A stretch of DNA of 64,000 nucleotides from Actinoplanes sp. M2I2. Its GTDB lineage: Bacteria; Actinomycetota; Actinomycetes; Mycobacteriales; Micromonosporaceae. The stretch spans positions 700,573 through 764,572 of the forward strand of contig NZ_JALPVJ010000002.1 in NCBI RefSeq assembly GCF_023544445.1. The letters run 5' to 3'. Below the pieces are notes generated by a model. The model worked only from the letters and a program-made list of their open reading frames with translations. It was not told where the DNA came from and ran no database searches. Position numbers and translations under genes: made by a program. This document shows, piece by piece, positions 1-8,276 of this stretch. The stretch's first letter is position 1, and every line of letters starts with the position of its first letter.

Positions 1-94
1 CGGCGAGCTCGCCCGAGGCCACTCCCTGACGGACGCACGCGGCGATCTGGTGCTGCAGCAGCTCGCGCGACGAGTGATCAACTATCCACCTCAT
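1..94 (-). CDS. GntR-family regulator, N-terminal fragment cut by the window edge
   Basis: Only the first 31 codons are inside the window. Read leftwards from ATG at 94-92 the peptide starts MRWIVDHSS and then gives LLQHQIAACVRQGVASGELA, which fits the first helix and the 'SGEL' turn of the GntR winged-helix DNA-binding domain. The very short run before the helix is typical of the YtrA subfamily, whose members often sit first in ABC-transporter operons; any such operon would lie to the left of the window. A -10-like GATAAT (complement of 104-109) ends 9 bases before the ATG, so the transcript probably has little or no leader. The palindrome at 96-114 overlaps it, which suggests self-repression. 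The effector domain is not visible. Confidence 0.75.
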   Translation of the reverse strand, partial: MRWIVDHSSRELLQHQIAACVRQGVASGELA

Positions 95-95
95 A

Positions 96-114
96 GTGCT
101 AGCATTATCAGCAC
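96..114. promoter_or_regulatory. Palindrome over the -10 of the GntR gene, probable operator
   Basis: GTGCT (96-100) and AGCAC (110-114) form an inverted repeat with a 9-bp spacer. Inside it TGCTAGCA (97-104) is an 8-bp perfect palindrome. It covers the -10-like hexamer of the leftward regulator gene and lies immediately before its start codon, the normal place for GntR/YtrA autoregulation. Assignment to this regulator is inference. Confidence 0.5.
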
Positions 115-140
115 CATCCGAGGCTCGCGTCAATGGTTAC

Positions 141-170
141 CCGGCGTCAGGGCGCCCGGCGTCAGGGCGC
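141..170. repeat. Two tandem copies of a 15-bp unit
   Basis: CCGGCGTCAGGGCGC occurs at 141-155 and again at 156-170 with no mismatch. It lies in the 225-bp gap between the GntR gene and the haem-binding protein gene, where I see no other gene. It looks like a recent local duplication; no function is evident. Confidence 0.8.
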
Positions 171-319
171 GACCATCTCCGACGAACGCGAACCGCTCAT
201 GGTCGAACAGGCCGCCGGGACGCGAGGGGCCACGCCGACGCTGCGGTTCTGCTAGAAATTCTCGGGGAGAAACGATGACGGTTCTCGAGGGAAACGATGG
301 CAGTCATTGAGGAGACGCG

Positions 320-724
320 ATGACCCCGCTCACCCTGGCCCGGGCCGACGCGCTGGCCGACGGCGTTCTGCGCCACGCCCGCTCCATCGACGCGGCGCCG
401 CTGGCCGTGGTCGTGCTCGACGCCGGCGGTCACCCGGTGGTTGTCAAACGTGAGGACGGCGCCGGCATCCTGCGCTTCGAGATCGCCCGGGCCAAGGCGT
501 ACGGGGCTCTGGGCATGGGCCTGTCGTCCCGCGAGATAGGCGAGCGCGCCGACAGCTATCCCGCCTTCTTCACGTCGCTCGCCGCCGTCGCCGACGGCCG
601 GCTGGCTCCGGCGGCCGGTGGCATCCTCCTGCGCGACGACGATGGCGTGGTGGTGGGCGCCGTCGGCGTCAGCGGCGACACGTCCGACGTGGACGAGGAC
701 TGCATCCTGGCCGCGCTGAGCTGA
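320..724 (+). CDS. GlcG/HbpS-type haem-binding protein
   Basis: This 134-residue protein has the usual length and pattern of the GlcG/HbpS (DUF336) family: an N-terminal helix, a strand with VVVLDAGGHPVVVKREDG near residues 31-48, a helix carrying KAYGALGMGLSS, and a Gly-rich end with APAAGGILLRDDDGVVVGAVGVSG. Family members bind haem or act as small accessory or sensor proteins near oxidases and glycolate genes. There is no signal peptide here, so it should be cytoplasmic. ATG at 320 follows a good ribosome site (GAGGAG, 308-313). It stands alone, between a divergent GntR gene and a convergent glycosidase gene, so the context does not reveal a partner. The exact ligand is inferred from the family. 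Confidence 0.8.
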   Translation: MTPLTLARADALADGVLRHARSIDAAPLAVVVLDAGGHPVVVKREDGAGILRFEIARAKAYGALGMGLSSREIGERADSYPAFFTSLAAVADGRLAPAAGGILLRDDDGVVVGAVGVSGDTSDVDEDCILAALS

Positions 725-892
725 GAGGCGCCGGGCCGGCGTCAGGCGGGCCTCGGCGGCGTACCGCGTGCCCCGCGACGATCCGGGCCCGGTCCCAGCG
801 ATCTGCTCCGGCCCACTGCAGGGGCGACCGTGGCGCCTGTCTCGGGGCAGGGGCCGCGCCGCGACAACGGGGCGAGCCCGATCGGAGCGTCG

Positions 893-1846
893 TCAGGGGG
901 TGGCCGCGGCGACGAGTTCCTGATAGGCGGCGACGCCGTCGGGGTCGGCGTAGCCGCCCGCGGGGACCGTCGAGGTGCCGAGATACCAGTTGTCGAGCTG
1001 CCAGTAGCTGATGATGCGGAAGCCGTGCGTGGTCAGCCACGTCCGGGAGGCTCGGATGGCCGGCCCGCGGGACGCCCGGGTGCCCTGGTCGTCATCGATG
1101 CCCCACTCGGGCAGCGTGAGGGACCGGCCGAGACCGGCGAAGGCGTTGTACCACCGGATCATCCGCGGGTCGTTGCCGACGCTCACCGGGTCGTCCGGCT
1201 CGCTGCCGCGGGTGCTGGCCTGCCAGTAGAGGTCGAGGCCGTAGGCGTCGGCATAGGCGGCCGGCACGATCCAGTCGCGGATCTCGTTGTCGCCGCCGGT
1301 GCCGTTGGCGGTGACCCGGGTCGAACCGGACCGCCACTGGTAGGACATGTAGATGGGCACCACGGTGACGGCCGGGTTGACCGCCTTGGCGACCACGTAG
1401 ACCCGCTGGAACGCGGCGACGAACCGGACGCCGGTCATGTCGTTCTCGGGCTCGTGGTTGAAGGTCAGATAGCTGCCGGCCGGCATCGCCGCGGCGATGT
1501 TCTGGATCTCGAGGTCGCATCCGCCGGCGGCCACGGCGACCGGCGTGCAGGACGTCTTGAAGGAATACCACAGCGTGGCGCCGTCAGTGGTGTGGCAGCT
1601 GACCGCATCGGCCGGCGGCAGCTGGCCGGCCGACGCGAACACGCGCCGGATGCCCAGCTCGCCCAGGTGGGTCCGCTCGTCGAGGAAGCCGGCGCAGGTG
1701 TTGCCGCTGCCGACGGTGTCGGCGGCGGACGTCGTCGCCCCGACCGCGAGCGTCGGCAGGGCCGCCCGGGCCGGTGCCGGCCCGGCCGCCGCCAGCAGCA
1801 CGACCGCGAGGACAGCGACGGAAGTTCGGTACAGGGCAGTCGGCAT
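893..1846 (-). CDS. Secreted (beta/alpha)8-barrel glycoside hydrolase, GH26-like
   Basis: A 317-residue protein with a Sec signal peptide (hydrophobic 10-22, cleavage near APARA at 24-28). The mature part has a barrel-type glycosidase layout with two candidate catalytic acids: Glu132 in FNHEPEND (acid/base) and Glu247 in LTLPEWGI (nucleophile). Trp residues (YWQAS near 207, ISYWQLDNWY near 275) would line a sugar cleft. This spacing resembles clan GH-A families, especially GH26-like mannanases. Substrate is not certain; a beta-mannan or related glucan is a guess from the family. It is divergent from the MDR gene at 2024 across a 177-bp shared promoter region. The 168 bp to its left hold only the tail-to-tail junction with the haem-binding gene. 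Confidence 0.75.
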   Translation of the reverse strand: MPTALYRTSVAVLAVVLLAAAGPAPARAALPTLAVGATTSAADTVGSGNTCAGFLDERTHLGELGIRRVFASAGQLPPADAVSCHTTDGATLWYSFKTSCTPVAVAAGGCDLEIQNIAAAMPAGSYLTFNHEPENDMTGVRFVAAFQRVYVVAKAVNPAVTVVPIYMSYQWRSGSTRVTANGTGGDNEIRDWIVPAAYADAYGLDLYWQASTRGSEPDDPVSVGNDPRMIRWYNAFAGLGRSLTLPEWGIDDDQGTRASRGPAIRASRTWLTTHGFRIISYWQLDNWYLGTSTVPAGGYADPDGVAAYQELVAAATP

Positions 1847-2023
1847 GCCCTCACGGTAAGGACATCAATCGATAGATCGCCATACAGCGATGCATTCACT
1901 CACCACGCTCACCAACCCGTTGACCGGCACGCTGCCGGGCGGGCACGGCGCTCGCGTATGAGAACCCCCACGCCTTTCGCCGACGCCGTGGCGGCCTTCC
2001 TCGACGCGGACGACAATCGGCGC

Positions 2024-3043
2024 ATGAAGGCCATCATCTACCGCGACAACGGCGGCCCCGAGGCTCTGCGGCTCGTCGACCGGGACGTGCCCGTGCCCGG
2101 CCCCGGCGAGGTCCGCGTCCGCGTGACCGTCTCCGGCGTCAACCCGACCGACTGGAAGACCCGCTCCGGCGTCACCAACCCCAAGCAGTTCCCCGAGGTC
2201 ACTCCCCACGTCGACGGCGCCGGGGTGATCGACGCGGTGGGGGAGTCGGTCGACCCCGGCCGGGTCGGGCAACGCGTGTGGTTGTTCCTGGCCACCCAGG
2301 GCCGGCCCACCGGCACCGCCGCCGAGTTCGCCGTCGTGCCCGCCGGTCAGGCCGTCCCGCTGCCCGACGCGGTGAGCTTCGACGTCGGCGCCTCGCTGGG
2401 CGTCCCGGCGCTCACCGCCCACCGGGCGCTCACCATCGACGAGGACGGGCCCCGCCGGCTCGCCCCCGGCGCTCTCGACGGCCGGGTGGTGCTGGCCGCG
2501 GGCGGGGCCGGGGCGGTCGGCCACGCGGTGATCCAGCTGGCCCGGTGGGCCGGCGCCACCGTGATCAGCACGGTCAGCGGCCCGGAGAAGGCCCGGCTGG
2601 CCACCGCCGCCGGCGCCCACCACGTCGTCAACTACCGCACGGGCGACCCGGCGGCGGCGATCCGCGAGCTGGCCCCGGACGGTGTCGACCTCGTCGCCGA
2701 GGTGGCGCTGGGCGCCAATCTCGCGCTCGACCTGGCCGTCCTGCGCACCCGGGGCACGATCGCGACCTACGCCAACGACGGCGGCCGGCCGGTCGAGCTC
2801 GACGTGCGGCAGAACATGACGCTCAACTCGCGCCTCCAGTTCGTGCTTCTCTACACCGTCGGCACGCAGGCGCTCCAGGCCGCCGCGGCCGACGTCGCCG
2901 CCGCCGTCGGGGACGGCGCGATGCCCGTCGGCGAGGAGCACGGCCTGCCGCTGGTCCGCTTCCCGCTGGCCGACACCGCCGACGCCCACCGCGCGGTCGA
3001 GGCCGGGACAGTCGGCAAGGTCCTGGTGGACGTCGCGCCCTGA
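2024..3043 (+). CDS. Zinc-independent MDR oxidoreductase, quinone reductase (QOR) type
   Basis: A 339-residue medium-chain reductase. The GroES-like domain is at 1-120. The Rossmann half starts at about 150, with the NADPH-binding loop AAGGAGAVGHAV at 158-169 in the QOR form. No zinc-binding Cys/His set is present, consistent with quinone or enone reduction using NADPH in the cytoplasm. I place the start at ATG 2024 (MKAIIY), which matches where family members begin. The open frame continues far upstream, but that part is antisense to the glycosidase gene. No clear ribosome site precedes the ATG. The natural substrate cannot be read from sequence. Confidence 0.85.
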   Translation: MKAIIYRDNGGPEALRLVDRDVPVPGPGEVRVRVTVSGVNPTDWKTRSGVTNPKQFPEVTPHVDGAGVIDAVGESVDPGRVGQRVWLFLATQGRPTGTAAEFAVVPAGQAVPLPDAVSFDVGASLGVPALTAHRALTIDEDGPRRLAPGALDGRVVLAAGGAGAVGHAVIQLARWAGATVISTVSGPEKARLATAAGAHHVVNYRTGDPAAAIRELAPDGVDLVAEVALGANLALDLAVLRTRGTIATYANDGGRPVELDVRQNMTLNSRLQFVLLYTVGTQALQAAAADVAAAVGDGAMPVGEEHGLPLVRFPLADTADAHRAVEAGTVGKVLVDVAP

Positions 3044-3092
3044 CCTCCGCCGGCGGCACCTCTGAGCGCCGGATCGCGGACTTGTCCGGCGC

Positions 3093-3725
3093 TCAGCCGG
3101 TGACGGTCAGGCCGGCCTTGCCCAGTTCGTAGGCGGGCAGCATGTCGTCGTGCTCGTCGCTGTCGAAGCTGTCCAGCGAGACGACGGCGATGCCCTGCCC
3201 GGTCGGCACGAGGAAGGCCCGTTCCGGCTCCAGGGCGTCGTCGAGCTGGCTCTTCTGCCGATAGACGACCTCCAGCCCGGGCCGGCCCCCGATCGGCAGC
3301 TCGGTGAAGACCGCGTCCTGTGCCCGGTCGCCGATGAAGGCGGTCAGGGCCGGGCGTGGCTCGCCCGCCGGCCCCGTCCACACGCGCAGGAAGCCGATCG
3401 AGCCGGCCGGCTTGGCGTCGATCTCGCAGGCCATCGTCAGCGGCCCGCGGCGGGTCAGCTCGGCCAGCACGTCGTCCGCCTCCACCCGTACGGCCTTGGG
3501 CTTCCAGGACTCCGCGATGCCGAACGACACGGGCAGCGCGCAGCCGTCGGCGGCCGTGCCGACCCTGGCCTTCTCGGCCGCCTGCGGGGCCGCGGGCGGA
3601 GCAGCCGCGCTCGCCGGGGCGGGTGGCCCGGCCGCTTCGTTGCCCTGGCAGGCCCCCAGGGCGAGCGCGGCGACGGCGAGGGTGGCGGGGACGGCGCGAC
3701 GCCGCGTGCCGGCTCGAGTTCTCAC
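3093..3725 (-). CDS. Putative lipoprotein of unknown function
   Basis: The 210-residue protein opens with an Arg-rich n-region and a hydrophobic stretch ending in the lipobox LALGAC (Cys26), followed by an Ala/Pro-rich linker to about residue 55. It is therefore expected to be a lipid-anchored protein on the outer face of the membrane. The folded part contains ADGCALPVSFGI and LTMACEIDA, so two cysteines (about 62 and 102) could form a disulphide. I do not recognise a named family beyond generic actinobacterial lipoproteins. GTG at 3725 is the first in-frame start and gives a complete signal sequence. It is convergent with the MDR gene, with a 49-bp gap. Confidence 0.65.
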   Translation of the reverse strand: MRTRAGTRRRAVPATLAVAALALGACQGNEAAGPPAPASAAAPPAAPQAAEKARVGTAADGCALPVSFGIAESWKPKAVRVEADDVLAELTRRGPLTMACEIDAKPAGSIGFLRVWTGPAGEPRPALTAFIGDRAQDAVFTELPIGGRPGLEVVYRQKSQLDDALEPERAFLVPTGQGIAVVSLDSFDSDEHDDMLPAYELGKAGLTVTG

Positions 3726-3803
3726 GAGGTCGAGAGTGTACGGGCCGGAAAGCGCGCGGTCTGCCCCGTACCGACCGGGGTTGTTGTCGGTGTCCGGCTC
3801 TGA

Positions 3804-4025
3804 CTACTGCACGCCGTCCTGGCCGGACTGGCCGGTCAGCTCACCAGGGCGGCCGCGGCCAGCTACAGCCAGGTCGGCACGTCCATCAAGGAGTTCGCCG
3901 CCCTGGCCACCGAGGCGTCGACCGCGGCCGACCCGGCGACCGCGGCCGACAACCCGGCCTTCGTGAAGTCCGGCAAGGAGGTCACCGCGGCGTGCAAGGC
4001 GGCCGGTGTGACGGTTAACTACTGA
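3804..4025 (+). pseudogene. 3' remnant of a small alanine-rich secreted or lipoprotein gene
   Basis: After an in-frame stop at 3801-3803 an open frame of 73 codons runs to TGA 4023-4025 with clearly protein-like sequence: an amphipathic part (SYSQVGTSIKEFAALATEAS) and a C-terminus ending ACKAAGVTVNY. There is no ATG, GTG or TTG early enough to start it; the only internal GTGs are close to the end. The 5' half, presumably including a signal peptide, is missing. It reads as the tail of a deleted gene. Alternatively a sequencing frameshift or a non-standard start hides the beginning. Family unknown. Confidence 0.4.
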
Positions 4026-4061
4026 CAGCAGACACGCGCCGGGCGACGGGGGAGTGATCCG

Positions 4062-5270
4062 ATGGCCACGATCGACCGCGTCGAGGTGCTGGTGACGTCA
4101 CCGGGACGCAATTTCGTGACGTTGCGGATCACCACGTCGGACGGGGTCACCGGGCTGGGGGACGCCACCCTCAACGGGCGGGAGCTCGCCGTCGCGGCGT
4201 ACCTCCGGGAGCATCTCGCGCCGCTGCTGATCGGGCGGGACCCGGCCCGCATCGAGGACACCTGGCAGTACCTCTACCGGGGGGCCTACTGGCGGCGCGG
4301 GCCGGTCACCATGACGGCGATCGCCGCGGTGGACGTCGCGCTGTGGGACATCAAGGGCCGGGTCGCCGGGCTGCCGGTCTACCAGCTGCTCGGCGGGCGC
4401 TCCCGGGACGGCGTGCTGGTCTACTGCCACGCCAGCGGCCGCGATGCCGAGGAACTGCTGGACGACGTGGCGGCGTACCGGGAGAAGGGTTTCACGGCCA
4501 TTCGGGCGCAGGCCGCCGTGCCCGGGCTGAGCGGCAGCTACGGCGTTCGCAAGGGTGCCTTCTACGAGCCGGCCGCCACCGCGCTGCCCGACGAGCAGGC
4601 GTGGAGCACCGAGGCCTACCTCGACTTCGCCCCGGGCTACCTGGCCCGGGTGCGGGAGAGGTTCGGCTTCGGTCTCCACCTGCTGCACGACGTGCATCAC
4701 CGGCTCACCCCGATCGAGGCCGCCCGGTTCGGCCGCAGCGTCGAGGAGCTGCGCCTGTTCTGGATGGAGGACCCGACCCCGGCCGAGAACCAGGAGGCCT
4801 TCCGGATCATCCGCCGGCACACGACGACGCCGATCGCCACCGGTGAGGTGCTCAGCTCGATCTGGGACGTCCAGCACCTCATCACCGAGCAGCTGATCGA
4901 CTACGTCCGCACCACCGTCGTGCACGCGGGGGGCATCACGCACCTGCGCCGCATCTTCGACCTGGCCGCGCTGTATCAGGTGCGCACCGGATCGCACGGG
5001 GCCACCGACCTGTCGCCGGTGACGACCGCCGCCGCCGTGGCTGTCGACATCTCGGTGCCCAACTTCGGCATCCAGGAGCACATGGGTCACACCCCGGAGA
5101 CGTACGAGGTCTTCCGCGGCACGCCCCGGCTGGAGAGCGGCATGCTGTTCCCGTCGGAGGAGCCGGGGCTCGGCATCGACTACGACGACGAGGCGGCCGC
5201 CCGGTTCCCGTACGAGCCGAAATACCTCCCGGTCGCGCGCCGCCTCGACGGCTCCCTGCACGACTGGTGA
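4062..5270 (+). CDS. manD: D-mannonate dehydratase, enolase superfamily
   Basis: A 402-residue enolase-superfamily protein of the ManD (RspA-like) group. The three metal-binding acids fall at Asp210 (LLHDVHH), Glu236 (FWMEDPTP) and Glu262 (ATGEVLSS), the same spacing as in characterised ManD enzymes. His-containing loops follow ([10 protein letters not shown], near 312-321). ManD removes water from D-mannonate to give 2-keto-3-deoxy-D-gluconate in the cytoplasm, a step in hexuronate breakdown. Some members are slow or use other acid sugars, so the true substrate is not settled. GGGGGAGTG just before ATG 4062 is a strong ribosome site. No other uronate gene is adjacent, so it appears as a single-gene unit. 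Confidence 0.88.
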   Translation: MATIDRVEVLVTSPGRNFVTLRITTSDGVTGLGDATLNGRELAVAAYLREHLAPLLIGRDPARIEDTWQYLYRGAYWRRGPVTMTAIAAVDVALWDIKGRVAGLPVYQLLGGRSRDGVLVYCHASGRDAEELLDDVAAYREKGFTAIRAQAAVPGLSGSYGVRKGAFYEPAATALPDEQAWSTEAYLDFAPGYLARVRERFGFGLHLLHDVHHRLTPIEAARFGRSVEELRLFWMEDPTPAENQEAFRIIRRHTTTPIATGEVLSSIWDVQHLITEQLIDYVRTTVVHAGGITHLRRIFDLAALYQVRTGSHGATDLSPVTTAAAVAVDISVPNFGIQEHMGHTPETYEVFRGTPRLESGMLFPSEEPGLGIDYDDEAAARFPYEPKYLPVARRLDGSLHDW

Positions 5271-5290
5271 GCGGCCGCTCCTGGAATGCC

Positions 5291-5458
5291 TCAGACGTCC
5301 GTGCCGCTGGCCGACTCGGCCTTGTCGTGCTCGTCGAGGGGCTGCTCGGCGCTCCCGCTCTCGCTGGGCGCCTTGCGCGAGGCGTCGACCTCGGTCGGGG
5401 TGAGCGGCGAGTCGGCGCCCTCTTCGGCAGCTCCGCGCTCGATGTTCTGGTCGGTCAT
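5291..5458 (-). CDS. Small acidic hypothetical protein (55 aa)
   Basis: ATG at 5458 is preceded, at a good distance, by a strong ribosome site (GGACAGGAGG), and the frame closes at 5291-5293. The protein begins MTDQNIERGA and is rich in Glu, Asp and Ser with no hydrophobic segment, so it is probably disordered and cytoplasmic. I do not recognise a family. The strong ribosome site and normal codon use are the main reasons for calling it. It lies tail-to-tail with manD and downstream of the STAS gene on the same strand. Confidence 0.6.
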   Translation of the reverse strand: MTDQNIERGAAEEGADSPLTPTEVDASRKAPSESGSAEQPLDEHDKAESASGTDV

Positions 5459-5517
5459 GATGCCTCCTGTCCGTGGATGTCGTGCCCACCCCGGTTACCC
5501 GGTGATCGGCCGGCCAT

Positions 5518-5838
5518 TCACGCGCTGGCGTCCTGAACGAGCAGCCCGTCGAGGTGGGCGATCTCCAGCACCATCCGGACCATGGCCGTCGGCTCCCGCA
5601 GCATCAGCGTGGCGCCCCGGTTGGCCGCCATCCGCTTGGCCGCCACGAGCACCCCGATGCCGCTGGAGTCCAGAAAGGTCACGGCCTGCATGTCCACGTC
5701 GATGAAGGACGCGTTCTGACCGTCCACGACGCTGCGCAGAACCCCGCGCAGCACGTCGACCGTCTCGAGGCTGATGTCGCCCTCGGGGATGACGGTGACG
5801 CGGTCGCCGTCGCGCTCGATCCGGTATTCCAAAGACAT
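5518..5838 (-). CDS. STAS-domain anti-sigma-factor antagonist
   Basis: A 106-residue single STAS domain of RsbV/SpoIIAA type. The conserved strand-loop FIDVDMQAVTFLDSSGIGVL (45-64) carries the Ser pair at 58-59 that anti-sigma kinases phosphorylate. When unphosphorylated such proteins bind the anti-sigma factor and free the sigma factor. I choose ATG 5838 (MSLEYRIERD), preceded by GAGG, rather than upstream in-frame codons, because STAS domains begin about there. No anti-sigma kinase or sigma factor is adjacent; the nearest related module is the hybrid kinase/phosphatase and STAS pair at 57-61.4 kb. Partner identity is unknown. Confidence 0.85.
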   Translation of the reverse strand: MSLEYRIERDGDRVTVIPEGDISLETVDVLRGVLRSVVDGQNASFIDVDMQAVTFLDSSGIGVLVAAKRMAANRGATLMLREPTAMVRMVLEIAHLDGLLVQDASA

Positions 5839-5972
5839 TCGCAACCTCGGTTGATCGGGAGAACCGTCGGACGCGGCTGCGTTACCCCGCGACCAAGCGA
5901 TCAAACAGCCGTTCCGCCGAACCTCACCCTGCGGGGACCGTCGAGTCACCCGACTCGACGGTCCCGGGCTCG

Positions 5973-7214
5973 TCAGTGTGTCTCGGAGTTCGCCCCGCGG
6001 TCGGGTCCGGTGCTGGGGGCCGGTCCGGCAGCGGTTTCCCTGACCGCGGCCGTGGCTCCGCTCCCCGGCCGGGCATCGCTCCCCGGCCGGGCATCGGTCG
6101 CCGGCTGGGCATCGGTCGCCGGCCGGGCATCCGCGGCGGGCTCAGCGCCGGGCTCAGCCTCGGCATCCGGCACAGCCTTGGCATCCGGCGCGGGCTCGAC
6201 GTCGGCCCGGGGCTGAATGTCCGGCGTGGGGTGGGTGTCCGGCGTGGGGTGGGCGTCGGTCGCGCCGTGGGAGCCGGCCTCGTCGTGGGAGCCACCCTTG
6301 CGGCGGTGCAGGGTGAAGGTGATGACCAGGACGACCAGGGCGCCGACGATCAGGCCCAGGATGGCGCTGAGGATGGTGTTGACCAGCCAGCCGATCAGGC
6401 CGCCGAGCGGACCGGTGGCGTCGTGCGCCGCCTCCTCCAGGTGGTGCACCTGCTCGTAGAGGAAGTGCCAGCCCAGCTCGTCGGTGCCGACCAGCAGGAT
6501 GTGCCCGCCGACCCACAGCATCGCCGCGGTGCCGACCACGGTCAGCGCCGTCAGGACCTTGGGCATCGCCTTGACCAGTCCGCGGCCGAAGCCGGCGACC
6601 GGGCCGCTCGACTTCTGCGACAGTCGCAGGCCGGCGTCGTCCATCTTCACGATCAGGCCGACCGCGCCGTACACCGCGACGGTCATGACCAGGGCGACCA
6701 CGGCCAGGATGGCCAGGCGCGACCAGAACGGCTCGTCGATCACCTCGTTGAGGGTGATGACCATGATCTCGGCCGACAGGATCAGGTCGGTGCGGACGGC
6801 GCCGGAGATCAGGGTCTTCTCGTCCGGCGCCTTGTCCTGCGCGCCGTGCGCGTCGTGGTGGGCTATCCGGGCCCAGACCTTCTCGGCGCCCTCGTAGCAG
6901 AGGTAGGCGCCGCCGAGCATGAGGATCGGCGTGAGCAGCCAGGGCACGAACTGGCTGAGCAGCAGGATCGCCGGCAGGATGATCAGGAACTTGTTGCGGA
7001 GCGACCCCAGCGCGATGCGCTTGATGATCGGGATCTCCCGTTCGGCCGCCAGGTTCCGCACGTACTGGGGCGTGACCGCGGCGTCGTCGATGACCACGCC
7101 GGCGGCCTTGGCCCCGGCCTTCGCCGCGGCCACACCGATGTCGTCGACCGACGCGGCGGCGGCGCGAGCCAGCACCGCCACGTCATCCAGCAGGGCTACG
7201 AGTCCACCGGCCAA
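5973..7214 (-). CDS. DUF808-family inner-membrane protein with a Pro-Asp-Ala repeat tail
   Basis: The 413-residue protein matches the DUF808 (YedI-like) family: a soluble N-terminus (AGGLVALLDDVAVLAR, then KAAGVVIDDAAVTPQYV) followed by several membrane segments (at about 80-110, 165-200, 230-265 and 300-325). The start is TTG 7214, preceded by AGGAAGGA at a good distance; the family normally begins Met-Ala-Gly-Gly, which fits. After the last membrane segment (FTLHRRKGGSH) the final 90 or so residues are a low-complexity tail of repeated five-to-six-residue units around P-x-x-D-A, which the family usually lacks. Function of DUF808 is unknown. A TTGCCA-N5-TGGCAA palindrome lies about 150 bp upstream. 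Confidence 0.8.
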   Translation of the reverse strand: MAGGLVALLDDVAVLARAAAASVDDIGVAAAKAGAKAAGVVIDDAAVTPQYVRNLAAEREIPIIKRIALGSLRNKFLIILPAILLLSQFVPWLLTPILMLGGAYLCYEGAEKVWARIAHHDAHGAQDKAPDEKTLISGAVRTDLILSAEIMVITLNEVIDEPFWSRLAILAVVALVMTVAVYGAVGLIVKMDDAGLRLSQKSSGPVAGFGRGLVKAMPKVLTALTVVGTAAMLWVGGHILLVGTDELGWHFLYEQVHHLEEAAHDATGPLGGLIGWLVNTILSAILGLIVGALVVLVITFTLHRRKGGSHDEAGSHGATDAHPTPDTHPTPDIQPRADVEPAPDAKAVPDAEAEPGAEPAADARPATDAQPATDARPGSDARPGSGATAAVRETAAGPAPSTGPDRGANSETH

Positions 7215-7514
7215 GACAAGTCCTTCCTCAGTTGGGCATCGTCCGTGCGCCCTCATTCTCGCTCAGGCCGGCGCGTCGTGCTCCGGGCCCCACGAGTCGG
7301 TCTTCCCGGCGGGCGTGCATGGCCGCCGGGAGCGCAATGGTCTGACCGGTTCCGGCACTATTGCCAGTTATTGGCAACTGCGGCAGGATGGCCGTAGGAA
7401 CGAGTGTTGCTTGGCCGTGACCCGCCGTTCCGTCGTGGAGGGCGTTCCGGGGCGATGATCCACCAAGCCGGGGCGCCCTCGGCGGGTCGGCGGCGGCGCC
7501 GGGGCCGGCCCGGG
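7215..7514. other. 300-bp gap without a gene
   Basis: Between the DUF808 start and the ABC ATPase stop, both leftward, I see no supported coding frame. The only notable feature is the palindrome at 7361-7377. The short open frames here have no ribosome site or recognisable product. Confidence 0.6.
7361..7377. promoter_or_regulatory. 6-5-6 palindrome TTGCCA-N5-TGGCAA, probable operator
   Basis: TTGCCA (7361-7366) and TGGCAA (7372-7377) are perfect inverted arms around a 5-bp spacer. A near-identical site (TTGCCA-N5-TGGCAG) occurs at 9515-9531 before the ABC permease gene. Two copies of the same architecture next to the same transporter locus suggest binding sites of one dimeric regulator, perhaps metal-responsive given the transporter type. 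The regulator is not identified. Confidence 0.55.
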
Positions 7515-8276
7515 TCACCCGCCCCGCGGGTGGAACAACAGATGGAGATATCCGTCGTGCTCCACACGCTTGACGCCGATGCCGTAGACGGGCTCGAGGA
7601 TCGCCGGGTCGAGCACCTCGCCGACCGACCCGGCCGCCACCACCCCGCCCTCGCCGAGCAGCACCAGGTCGTCGCAGTAGCGCGCGGCCAGGTTCAGGTC
7701 GTGCAGCACCACCACCGAACAGGTGCCCAGTCCCCGGACCAGGCCGAGCACCTCGTGCTGGTAGCGGATGTCGAGATGGTTGGTCGGCTCGTCGAGCAGC
7801 AGGTGGGTGGCCTGCTGAGCCAGGGCGCGGGCGATCAGCACACGTTGCCGTTCGCCGCCCGACAGGTCGCCGAACGGCCGCGGGCCGAGGTGGGTGGCGC
7901 CGACCCGGGCGAGGCTGCGGGCCGCTATCTCGTGGTCGGCCCGGCCGGTGCGCTGGAAGGTGCCGAGATGCGGGCCGCGCCCGAGCAGCACCATCTCGGC
8001 GACGGTCAGCGCCGTCTCCCCGCCGGTCTCCTGCACGACCACGGCCAGGCGGAGCGCGGTCTCCCGGGGCGTCAGCGAGGGCAGCGGCCGGCCGTCCACG
8101 GTGATCCGGCCGGACGGGCTGCGCAGGGCGCCGTACAGCAGCCGGAGCAGGGTGGTCTTGCCGGAGCCGTTCGGCCCGATCAGCCCGAGCACCCGGCCCG
8201 GCAGGGCGGTCACGCTGACGCCGTCGATCACGGGCTCGGCGCCGTACCGCCACGACACCCCGGATGCCTGGATCAC
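7515..8276 (-). CDS. ABC transporter ATP-binding protein, iron-siderophore/B12 type
   Basis: A 253-residue ATPase with Walker A GPNGSGKT (34-41), the Q-loop in VVVQETGG, signature LSGGERQR, Walker B LLLDEP and the switch His in VLHDLNL. The sequence style (LLRLLYGALRSPSGRITVDG) is that of FecE/FhuC/BtuD ATPases, which power import of ferric siderophores, haem or cobalamin. It starts at GTG 8276; the preceding remnant frame stops in the overlapping GTGA, so translation was and probably still is coupled. It pairs with the FecCD permease at 8386-9486. The usual binding protein is missing (see 8273-8389), so substrate delivery is in doubt. Confidence 0.9.
   Translation of the reverse strand: MIQASGVSWRYGAEPVIDGVSVTALPGRVLGLIGPNGSGKTTLLRLLYGALRSPSGRITVDGRPLPSLTPRETALRLAVVVQETGGETALTVAEMVLLGRGPHLGTFQRTGRADHEIAARSLARVGATHLGPRPFGDLSGGERQRVLIARALAQQATHLLLDEPTNHLDIRYQHEVLGLVRGLGTCSVVVLHDLNLAARYCDDLVLLGEGGVVAAGSVGEVLDPAILEPVYGIGVKRVEHDGYLHLLFHPRGG

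Noticed and set aside
830..2023. Upstream extension of the MDR reductase frame
   Set aside because: It is antisense to the secreted glycosidase, and the family begins at MKAIIY.
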